Of a stretch of 15,618 bases of DNA, positions 1 through 5,779 are shown piece by piece (the first letter of the stretch is position 1; each line of letters opens with the position of its first letter). The DNA comes from an uncultured Clostridia bacterium (GTDB lineage: Bacteria > Bacillota > Clostridia > Oscillospirales > Acutalibacteraceae): contig CAMVYG010000031.1 of NCBI GenBank assembly GCA_947171615.1, forward strand, positions 1 to 15,618, read 5' to 3'. Position numbers and translations under genes: made by a program. Under the pieces are notes generated by a model. That model did not search any database. It had not been told where the DNA came from and worked only from the letters and a program-made list of their open reading frames with translations.

Positions 1-63
1 CTACTAAAAAGTCAACAGAAAAGTTTTCTCTCTTGCAAACTTTTTCCAGTGGGCTTATAGTAG
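1..63. repeat. Imperfect inverted repeat at the left edge
   Basis: CTACTA at 1-6 is matched by TAGTAG at 58-63, and nested inside it AAAAGTTT at 19-26 is matched exactly by AAACTTTT at 37-44. Together they could fold as one imperfect hairpin with further partial pairing (AAG 9-11 with CTT 54-56). It may be a terminator of a gene to the left, or the end of a mobile element. The window begins here, so the choice cannot be made. No transposase is visible. Confidence 0.45.
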
Positions 64-234
64 AAGGCAGTTCATTGATGTTCTTCCTTTGGGCGTCGAA
101 CGGCGGACAGCTCACAATGGATTTTCTGAGTCTTCACAGGAAATTCACGTGTGGATGGTATGATTCAAAAAACGGGAAAACTTAGTTTTACCGATAGAAT
201 GAAGGGCGATGTAAAAAGAAGAAGGCGGGTGTTA

Positions 235-257
235 GTGTGAAAAATGCTTTTTCACAC
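235..257. repeat. Perfect 10-bp inverted repeat upstream of the response regulator
   Basis: GTGTGAAAAA at 235-244 and TTTTTCACAC at 248-257 are exact reverse complements separated by only TGC. The element lies about 90 bases before the response regulator start. It could be an RNA hairpin or a DNA operator, for example for autoregulation by the response regulator. The sequence does not decide between these. Confidence 0.6.
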
Positions 258-272
258 ACTGTTTTTGTGTCT

Positions 273-296
273 TTGCCGCAAAACTCAAAGCGGCAA
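273..296 (+). repeat. Second leader hairpin, 7-bp stem with 10-nt loop
   Basis: TTGCCGC at 273-279 pairs exactly with GCGGCAA at 290-296 around a 10-nt loop. It lies 49 bases before the response regulator start. No run of T follows, so it is not a standard intrinsic terminator. It may stabilise or regulate the leader RNA. Confidence 0.5.
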
Positions 297-345
297 TCGG
301 CTGCAACCACCGGCACAAATTTCGAAAAAAGGAATGGTGATTTTT

Positions 346-1029
346 ATGTACCACATTCTGGTTACGGACGATGAGGAAAAAATCAGAACGCTGATCCGCA
401 AGTATGCGGAATTTGAAGGGCACCAGGTCACAGAGGCGGAAAACGGTATGCAGGCGGTAGAGCTGTGCAGACGGGAGCCGGAGAAATTCGATATCATTAT
501 TATGGACGTGATGATGCCGGAGCTGGACGGCTTTTCCGCCGTAAAGGAGATCCGCAAGGTCTCCTCGGCCCCGGTGCTGATGCTTTCTGCCAGAGGCGAG
601 GAATACGATAAAATTCATGGTTTCGAGCTGGGGGTAGACGATTACGTGGTAAAGCCCTTTTCCCCCAAGGAGCTGTTGATGCGGGTGACCGCCATCATGA
701 ACCGGGTGCGGCCTCAAACCCATGCGTCCCAGAGAAACTCTGTGTCCTTTGAAGGCCTTTCCATTGATTTTGACGCCCGTATCGTTACGGTAGACGGCGA
801 GCGCACGGAGCTTTCCCCCAAGGAATACGATCTGCTCTGTTATCTGGTCAACAATAAAAATCTGGCCCTTACCCGTGAAATGCTCATTACCAATGTGTGG
901 GGCTATGATTTCTACGGAGATGACCGCACTCTTGATACCCATATCAAGCTTTTGCGCAGATCTTTAGGCCCATACAGCAAATTTATCGTAACGCTCCGGG
1001 GCGTGGGCTACCGCTTTGAGGTGATATGA
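346..1029 (+). CDS. OmpR/PhoB-family response regulator
   Basis: A DNA-binding transcription factor switched by phosphorylation, 227 residues, the normal length for the family. The receiver domain covers about residues 1-118. It has the acidic pair D8/D9, the expected phosphoacceptor D54 in the string DVMMPELDG, and K103 in VVKPF. A winged-helix output domain covers about 130-227 and ends in RGVGYRF, typical of the OmpR class. The ATG at 346 was chosen because the receiver fold starts directly there. The upstream extension to 244 has no family resemblance, and the ATG at 334 touches its only possible ribosome binding site (GGA 331-333). The gene overlaps the following kinase by 4 bases, so the two are very probably a cognate pair translated together. 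The target genes cannot be told from the window. Confidence 0.95.
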   Translation: MYHILVTDDEEKIRTLIRKYAEFEGHQVTEAENGMQAVELCRREPEKFDIIIMDVMMPELDGFSAVKEIRKVSSAPVLMLSARGEEYDKIHGFELGVDDYVVKPFSPKELLMRVTAIMNRVRPQTHASQRNSVSFEGLSIDFDARIVTVDGERTELSPKEYDLLCYLVNNKNLALTREMLITNVWGYDFYGDDRTLDTHIKLLRRSLGPYSKFIVTLRGVGYRFEVI

Positions 1030-2498
1030 TGGGCGAGATGCAGCCTCCCGTGTTTCATCCGGTAGAAAAAGCTCCGCGAAAGCCCACGAAGATCCGCAGG
1101 CAGATCGCCCTGGGCTTCGGCGTGTTTATTCTGGTGGTCGCCGTGCTGCTCTGGGTGTTTCAAATCGCTTTCCTGGGAACCTTTTACCGGGCTATTAAAA
1201 CGGCGGAGGTAAAGAACGCCGCAGAGCTGATCCAGCGGAAGCTGGAAGACAGCGACCTGGACACCAGGGTCAAAAAGCTTTCCAATGATCTGGGAATCAA
1301 TATTCTGGTCACAGATGAGCTTGGCACCCAGTACAGTGCCTGGAAGCCCACCCAGCGGGAATGTTTGCTGGAAAACATGACCCGCAGCGATCTGCGAACC
1401 ATTTTCAACGAAGTAAACCTTCTGGGCGGCAAGAGGCTTACCACCTACACTTCTCCTTTTGCCTATCAGGATGGGACCCGGCCCGAGGGGATCCTGTATG
1501 CCGAAGTCATGCGGACGGCTTCCGGCTGGAACCGCATGATCCTCATTGAAAGCGAGATCACCCCGGTAGACGCCACAGTGGAGACCCTGCAGGTGCAGCT
1601 GATCTGTGTTACGGGGATCATGGTGCTGCTGGGCGGGCTTTTGGCTTATTTTATTGCCAGAAGCATTTCCCGGCCGGTGGTGGCGGTGAATGAGGCAGCA
1701 AAAGAACTGGCTAAGGGAAATTATGAAATACGTTTTGGGGAAGGCGGCTCCAGAGAGGTCAGCGAACTGGCACAAACCCTGAATTACGCGGCGGAGGAGC
1801 TTTCCAAGGTGGAGGGCCTGCGCCGGGAGCTATTGGCCAATGTGTCTCACGATCTGCGCACCCCCCTTACCATGATCCAGGGCTATGCCGAGGTCATGCG
1901 GGATCTGCCGGGGGAGAACACCCCGGAAAATGTGCAGATCATCATTGATGAGACCCAGCGGCTCACCAGCCTTGTCAACGACCTGCTGGATCTTTCCCGC
2001 ATGGAATCCGGGGCCATCACGCTGGAGCGGACGAGCTTTAACCTGACGGAGAGCATTCGCGCCATTTTGCGCCGGTATAATAAGCTGGCGGATTACAGCT
2101 TTCCTTTTGAAGCGGAAGAAGACGTATTTGTGACGGCGGACGAGCTGAAGATTTCCCAGGTGGTGTACAATCTGGTGAATAACGCTATCACCTATGCCGG
2201 GGCGGATAAAACCGTTACACTGCGCCAGACCATAGAAAACGGCAGGGTGCGTATCTCTGTTTCCGATACCGGGGAGGGAATTCCTCAGGATAAGCTCAAG
2301 GATATTTGGGAACGTTACTATAAGGTGGATAAGGAGCATAAAAGGGCCCAGGTAGGCACCGGACTGGGGCTTTCCATTGTAAAAAATATTCTGGAGCTTC
2401 ACGGCGGCGCTTACGGTGTGGAAAGCGAGGAAGGAAAGGGGAGCACCTTCTGGTTTGAGCTTGCCTGCCAGCCCTGGGAGCCTGGGGAGCCAGACTGA
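1026..2498 (+). CDS. Membrane sensor histidine kinase, partner of the upstream regulator
   Basis: A transmembrane sensor that autophosphorylates on histidine and should pass the phosphate to the response regulator encoded just before it. It has 490 residues. A basic N-terminus is followed by membrane segment 1 (about 27-50), an outside domain of about 135 residues with no signature I recognise, membrane segment 2 (about 190-211) and a HAMP linker (about 211-263). The HisKA helix follows with H275 in ANVSHDLRTP. The ATP-binding domain comes last: N box NLVNNA at 382-387, G1 box DTGEGIP at 414-420, G2 box GTGLGLS at 444-450. All catalytic motifs are intact. The start codon overlaps the regulator's stop (ATGA), which suggests translational coupling. 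The signal it senses is unknown. Confidence 0.95.
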   Translation: MMGEMQPPVFHPVEKAPRKPTKIRRQIALGFGVFILVVAVLLWVFQIAFLGTFYRAIKTAEVKNAAELIQRKLEDSDLDTRVKKLSNDLGINILVTDELGTQYSAWKPTQRECLLENMTRSDLRTIFNEVNLLGGKRLTTYTSPFAYQDGTRPEGILYAEVMRTASGWNRMILIESEITPVDATVETLQVQLICVTGIMVLLGGLLAYFIARSISRPVVAVNEAAKELAKGNYEIRFGEGGSREVSELAQTLNYAAEELSKVEGLRRELLANVSHDLRTPLTMIQGYAEVMRDLPGENTPENVQIIIDETQRLTSLVNDLLDLSRMESGAITLERTSFNLTESIRAILRRYNKLADYSFPFEAEEDVFVTADELKISQVVYNLVNNAITYAGADKTVTLRQTIENGRVRISVSDTGEGIPQDKLKDIWERYYKVDKEHKRAQVGTGLGLSIVKNILELHGGAYGVESEEGKGSTFWFELACQPWEPGEPD

Positions 2499-2533
2499 TT
2501 TGAAACCGGTTTTGTCTTTGTGCGGCTCTGCTC

Positions 2534-2562
2534 TTGCGTGGGGATTTGAAATCGTGTACAAT
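2534..2562 (+). promoter_or_regulatory. Likely sigma-A-type promoter of mrp
   Basis: TTGCGT at 2534-2539 and TACAAT at 2557-2562 are separated by exactly 17 bases, in the gap between the kinase and the mrp gene. A small hairpin in the leader (arms 2605-2611 and 2617-2623) lies between the promoter and the start codon. This suggests mrp is transcribed separately from the two-component operon. Confidence 0.6.
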
Positions 2563-2656
2563 AAAAAATCATTAGTACCGGCTTTTCAAAATGAAAGTAA
2601 GGATGCGGAGCGTGAAGCTCTGCAAATAGTCAGCCATAAAAAAGGAGTTTTTGAAA

Positions 2657-3499
2657 ATGAGCGAAAATTGCACTCATGATTGTTCCACCTGCGGGGAAAA
2701 TTGTCCTTCCCGCAATGCGCCGCAGAGCTTTTTGGAGAAAACCAACGATCAAAGCCATGTGAAACGGGTGATCGGCATCGTCAGCGGAAAGGGCGGCGTG
2801 GGAAAATCCCTTGTCACCTCTCTGCTGGCAACGGCCATGCGCCGCCGGGAAAACCAGGTGGCGGTGCTGGACGCCGATATTACCGGCCCCTCTATTCCCA
2901 AGTGCTTCGGCTTAAAGCAGCGGGCCATGTCCGATGAAAGGGGCCTGTACCCGGTGGAAACAAAAACCGGGATCAGGGTGATGAGCGTCAACCTGCTTCT
3001 GGAGGAGGAGACCAATCCTGTGGTATGGCGCGGCCCGGTGATCGCCGGGGCCATTAAGCAGTTCTGGACAGATGTGATCTGGGGCGATGTGGACTATATG
3101 TTTGTGGATATGCCTCCTGGAACGGGAGACGCGCCCCTTACGGTGTTTCAATCTCTGCCTCTTTCGGGCATTATCATTGTCGCTTCTCCTCAGGAGCTTG
3201 TGGGCATGATCGTTTCCAAGGCCGTGGAAATGGCGAAGATGATGAACGTGCCTGTGCTGGGCCTGGTGGAAAACATGAGCTATTTTACCTGCCCCGACTG
3301 CGGCAGACAAATCTCTGTGTTTGGGGAAAGCCATATTGACGAAGTGGCGGCAAAATACGGCCTGAAGGTGCTTTGTAAGCTGCCTATCGAACCCAAGCTG
3401 GCAGCCGCCTGCGATCAGGGCGCTGTGGAGCTTTTTGAAGGAGACTGGCTGAACGGGGCCGCCGACCTTCTGGAAACCCTGCCGGAGCAGGTGCAGTGA
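2657..3499 (+). CDS. mrp: Mrp/NBP35-family iron-sulfur carrier ATPase
   Basis: A cytosolic P-loop ATPase of the Mrp/ApbC/NBP35 family, whose members bind and transfer iron-sulfur clusters to apoproteins. It has 280 residues. A short N-terminal segment carries four cysteines (C5, C9, C12, C16). The deviant Walker A motif GKGGVGKS is at 44-51, the switch DADITGPS at 72-79 and DMPPGTGD at 151-158. The conserved CPDC pair is at 212-215, where the family bridges a cluster across the dimer. No N-terminal DUF59 (MIP18) domain is present, unlike in many longer Mrp proteins. The ATG at 2657 was preferred over the in-frame TTG at 2651 because GGAG at 2644-2647 then has a normal 9-base spacing. The gene follows its own promoter candidate and precedes nadD by 171 bases. 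Confidence 0.93.
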   Translation: MSENCTHDCSTCGENCPSRNAPQSFLEKTNDQSHVKRVIGIVSGKGGVGKSLVTSLLATAMRRRENQVAVLDADITGPSIPKCFGLKQRAMSDERGLYPVETKTGIRVMSVNLLLEEETNPVVWRGPVIAGAIKQFWTDVIWGDVDYMFVDMPPGTGDAPLTVFQSLPLSGIIIVASPQELVGMIVSKAVEMAKMMNVPVLGLVENMSYFTCPDCGRQISVFGESHIDEVAAKYGLKVLCKLPIEPKLAAACDQGAVELFEGDWLNGAADLLETLPEQVQ

Positions 3500-3670
3500 A
3501 TTCTATGAGTTTTCTTTTGGTGGCTGGGAAAGGATTATCTTATAAAGTATCCGGGAAACGGTCTTCGGCCCGGAGTTCTCACAGCAGGAAGCGCTGGCCT
3601 GGATCCTCCGGGACGTGGGTGCGACGGAAAACCTTTAAAATCTTAACGAGCTGACAGGCGGTGAACCCAA
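3500..3670 (+). other. mrp-nadD gap with a short coding-like remnant
   Basis: This 171-base gap holds no complete gene I recognise. Between two TAA stops, 3546-3638 is open for 30 codons. It reads like normal protein with a hydrophobic-acidic pattern (…EALAWILRDVGATENL) but has no start codon, so it may be the tail of a decayed gene. A 49-codon frame starting at ATG 3505 is very rich in Arg and Ser and looks like an out-of-frame reading. A weak promoter (TTGGTG 3517-3522, 18 bases, TATAAA 3541-3546) may serve nadD. Confidence 0.3.
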
Positions 3671-4318
3671 ATGAAAATCGGCATTTACGGCGGAACCTTT
3701 AACCCCATTCATTTGGGGCATCTCCATATCCTGCGGGAATTTATCCGGCGGCTTTCCCTTGACCGGGTGCTGCTGATCCCAACCCATGTACCGCCCCACA
3801 AGCAGGCACAGGCTTTGGCAGGCGGGGAGGATCGGGTCGCCATGTGCGCCCTTGCGGCAAAGGAGATCGGCTCTGTCCCCATAGAGGTTTCCCGGCTGGA
3901 ATTGCAGCGGGAAGGGAAAAGTTACACGGCGGATACGCTGGAAGCATTGAAGGCGGAATTTCCGGAGGACGAGCTTTTTCTTTTGATGGGGGAGGATATG
4001 TTTCTTACCATTCACCAGTGGTACCGTCCGGAAACCATCTTTGCGCTGGCGGCGATCTGCGGTTCCCCCCGAAGCGGGGACGGATTGCAAAAGCTGCTGC
4101 GGCAGAAGGATTTTCTGGAACAGACTTATGGCGCCAGGTGCTTTGTGGAAAATATTCCCTATTTCCTTGCGTCTTCTACGGAAATTCGGGAGCGGGCCGC
4201 CGGGGGAAAGGCTTTATCCGGGCTGGTTCCCAAGAGCGTGGAAGAATATATCCATACTCACGGTTTATACAGGGCAGAAAAAGGGAAGGGACACGAGCAT
4301 GACTTACAAACAATATGA
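3671..4318 (+). CDS. nadD: Nicotinate-nucleotide adenylyltransferase
   Basis: This enzyme transfers the AMP part of ATP to nicotinate mononucleotide to make deamido-NAD, the second-last step of NAD synthesis, in the cytosol. It has 215 residues, normal for the family. The nucleotidyltransferase signature GGTFNPIHLGH is at 7-17, with the HxGH-type pair H14/H17. PPHK follows at 41-44, SYTADTL at 84-90 and the C-terminal SSTEIR motif at 168-173. The start at 3671 places a good ribosome binding site (AGGCGGTGA, 3656-3664) 6 bases upstream. The last 20 bases overlap the small duplicated yqeK start described next. The order nadD, yqeK, rsfS is the usual Firmicute arrangement and supports the call. 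Confidence 0.95.
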   Translation: MKIGIYGGTFNPIHLGHLHILREFIRRLSLDRVLLIPTHVPPHKQAQALAGGEDRVAMCALAAKEIGSVPIEVSRLELQREGKSYTADTLEALKAEFPEDELFLLMGEDMFLTIHQWYRPETIFALAAICGSPRSGDGLQKLLRQKDFLEQTYGARCFVENIPYFLASSTEIRERAAGGKALSGLVPKSVEEYIHTHGLYRAEKGKGHEHDLQTI

Positions 4319-4394
4319 AGCGGAAGTAAAGCGCCACCTTACTCCCCAGCGTTTTGAGAAAACGCAAGCACAGAACCGAGGAAAAAGCATATGA
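4299..4394 (+). CDS. 31-residue ORF: partial duplicate of the yqeK start
   Basis: The first 19 codons copy the first 19 codons of the intact yqeK just downstream, with one amino-acid change (R12 for K12). The other changes are synonymous. After TPQRF the frame runs 12 further codons of unrelated sequence to a TGA at 4392-4394, which overlaps the ATG of the real yqeK (ATGA). A ribosome binding site (AAGGGAAGGG, 4281-4290) lies 8 bases upstream and the start lies inside the 3' end of nadD. It may be a non-functional relic, or a translated leader peptide that couples nadD to yqeK. It has none of the HD-domain residues, so it cannot be an enzyme. Confidence 0.6.
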   Translation: MTYKQYEAEVKRHLTPQRFEKTQAQNRGKSI

Positions 4395-4447
4395 CTTACA
4401 AGCAATATGAGGCAGAAGTAAAAAAGCATTTGACTCCCCAGCGTTTT
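4299..4447 (+). repeat. Direct repeat of the yqeK 5' end (57 bp, two copies)
   Basis: Copy 1 is 4299-4355 and copy 2 is 4391-4447, with a 35-base spacer. By eye 47 of 57 positions match. The ten differences fall in seven codons, and six of those codons still encode the same amino acid. Both copies begin with the ATG and stop after the codons for TPQRF. The copies are too diverged for a fresh tandem duplication. Confidence 0.9.
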
Positions 4448-4981
4448 TTTCATAGTCAGTGTGTGGCGGAAGCCTCGGAGCAGCTGGCAATGCGGTATGG
4501 GGCAGATGAGGAAAAGGCCCGCACTGCCGGCATTCTGCACGACATTATGAAGGACACGCCGAAGGAAGAGCAGTTGAAAATTCTACAGGAATTTGGTATA
4601 ATACTCAGTGAATCCGATCGCAGAAATCCGAAGCTGTGGCATTCCCTGTCCGGTGCGGCCTACTGTGAGCATGTGCTGGGTGTTTCCGATGAGGAAATTC
4701 TCAGCGCCATTGCCTGCCATACCAGCGGGAAGAAGGATATGACCCTGCTTGACAAGGTGCTTTTTGTGGCAGACTATATTTCCGAAGATCGGAACTACCC
4801 CGGCGTAAAGGAAATGCGGAAGCTTGCAAAGCAAAGCCTGGAAGACGCTATGATCGAGGGCATTGCCTTTACCGTACAGGAAAAAATAGAACAGCGGCTG
4901 CTTTTGGGAAGCGGCTCTATCGATGCGTATAACGACGCGGTGCTGACACTGCAGGAGAAAGAAACCGGAAAGGAAGATTAG
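4391..4981 (+). CDS. yqeK: YqeK-family HD-domain diadenosine tetraphosphatase
   Basis: A cytosolic metal-dependent HD hydrolase. Members of the YqeK family split diadenosine tetraphosphate symmetrically to two ADP, limiting this stress-linked dinucleotide. It has 196 residues, the usual length. Likely metal and catalytic residues are H21, the H50-D51 doublet in GILHDIMKDTP, H84 in LWHSLSG, H110 in AIACHTSG and D128 in FVADYISEDR. The last is typical of the YqeK branch. GAGG at 4378-4381 is 9 bases before the ATG. The start codon also overlaps the stop of the 31-residue duplicate ORF, so translation may be coupled to it. rsfS follows after 7 bases, so the two are co-transcribed. Confidence 0.93.
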   Translation: MTYKQYEAEVKKHLTPQRFFHSQCVAEASEQLAMRYGADEEKARTAGILHDIMKDTPKEEQLKILQEFGIILSESDRRNPKLWHSLSGAAYCEHVLGVSDEEILSAIACHTSGKKDMTLLDKVLFVADYISEDRNYPGVKEMRKLAKQSLEDAMIEGIAFTVQEKIEQRLLLGSGSIDAYNDAVLTLQEKETGKED

Positions 4982-4988
4982 GAAAGCT

Positions 4989-5339
4989 ATGACCAGCTTG
5001 GAATTGGCAAAAAAGGCAGCGGCAATTTTGGATAACAAAAAAGCGGATCAGATCAATGTGATAAAAATAGAGGATATTTCCAGCCTGGCGGATTACTTTG
5101 TGATCGCCAGCGGCGGGAGCAACACTCATGTGCGCTCTCTCAGCGACGAGCTGGAGGAAAAGCTGAAGGCAGAAGGCATTTCTCCCACCCGGATCGAGGG
5201 ATACCGCTCTAATTCCTGGGTGCTTTTGGATTACAGCCATGTAGTGGTTCACATTTTCACCGGGGAAGCCAGAGAGTTTTACGACCTGGATCGCCTGTGG
5301 GCAGACGGTACGAAGGTCAGTTGGCAGGCTGAAGCGTGA
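4989..5339 (+). CDS. rsfS: Ribosome silencing factor RsfS
   Basis: RsfS binds ribosomal protein uL14 on the large subunit and blocks joining with the small subunit, shutting down translation when nutrients are short. It has 116 residues, the usual size. The family pattern is clear along the whole length: a helical start (LELAKKAAAILDNKKADQIN), the stretch DISSLADYFVIASGGSNTHV at about 29-48, EGYRSNSWVLLDYSHVVVHI in the second half, and the terminal region containing FYDLDRLWADG. GGA at 4981-4983 lies 5 bases before the ATG, and the gene starts 7 bases after yqeK. It ends the nadD cluster, and the next gene, leuS, has its own promoter. Confidence 0.95.
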   Translation: MTSLELAKKAAAILDNKKADQINVIKIEDISSLADYFVIASGGSNTHVRSLSDELEEKLKAEGISPTRIEGYRSNSWVLLDYSHVVVHIFTGEAREFYDLDRLWADGTKVSWQAEA

Positions 5340-5385
5340 ACTGGTGACGAAAGTATACGCTGGCGCTTTTTCCTGAAATTCAGAC

Positions 5386-5414
5386 TTGACAAATTTCCAG
5401 CCGTCCGATATAAT
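5386..5414 (+). promoter_or_regulatory. Strong sigma-A promoter of leuS
   Basis: TTGACA at 5386-5391 and TATAAT at 5409-5414 both match the consensus exactly and are separated by 17 bases. Transcription should start near 5421, just upstream of the T-box leader. A consensus promoter fits a gene controlled mainly after initiation. Confidence 0.92.
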
Positions 5415-5420
5415 CGAGAA

Positions 5421-5726
5421 ATAATAGGAAAGACAGTGATGGGAAGAAGGCGGCTTGGTATGCCTTTCAGAGAGCCTGCGGGTGGTGCAAGCAGGTAGGC
5501 AGCAGGTTGCGTATACTGGTCCCGAAGTCTCCCGGTCCAAAGGTGTGCGGAGCAAACCGCAGGTGCTTAGTAGGCATGGGACGTATGGCGGCGTTATACG
5601 CCAGGTCTTGTCAGAGGCTTTGAGTGCGTTGGTGTGAGCTGGCGCAGAACACGGGTGGTACCGCGGTAATCTTCAGGATTTTCGCCCCGGATGCTTTCAT
5701 GCTTTTGGAAGCGCCGGGGCTTTTTT
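5421..5726 (+). promoter_or_regulatory. T-box riboswitch (leucine) in the leuS leader
   Basis: The leader senses uncharged tRNA and decides between termination and read-through into leuS. The conserved T-box core GGGTGGTACCGCG is at 5653-5665. Its TGGT pairs with the tRNA end ACCA, which fits the A discriminator base of tRNA-Leu. Stem I runs from about 5439 to 5538: AGAG motif near 5471-5474, terminal helix CCTGC 5475-5479 with GCAGG 5491-5495, and GGTATGC paired with GTATACT lower down. A CTC triplet (leucine) at 5529-5531, just after GAA, lies where the specifier loop is expected. That assignment is tentative. A further hairpin is at 5546-5561. The intrinsic terminator at 5684-5726 completes the switch. 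Confidence 0.93.
5684..5726 (+). terminator. Regulated terminator of the leuS T-box
   Basis: GCCCCGG at 5684-5690 pairs with CCGGGGC at 5714-5720, extended inside by GCTTTC 5693-5698 with GGAAGC 5707-5712, and is followed by six T. The 5' arm can pair instead with the T-box core region to form the antiterminator. It ends 53 bases before the leuS start. Confidence 0.92.
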
Positions 5727-5779
5727 ATGCGCTGCCCTGCTTTTACAAGACTATAATTCAGCAAAAGGGATGATGCAAA

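Larger units (their letters stand above)
64..345 (+). other. Intergenic leader before the two-component operon
   Basis: I recognise no gene here. A short open frame beginning near 79 (about 35 codons) has no ribosome binding site I trust and no family resemblance. TATGAT at 159-164, preceded by TG at 156-157, is a possible extended -10 element, but no convincing -35 lies upstream. The last 110 bases hold two perfect hairpins, listed separately. This stretch probably contains the operon promoter and a structured 5' untranslated region. Confidence 0.4.

Noticed and set aside
244..345. Upstream extension of the response regulator by 34 codons
   Set aside because: The receiver domain starts at the ATG at 346. 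The extension crosses the hairpins and has no family resemblance.
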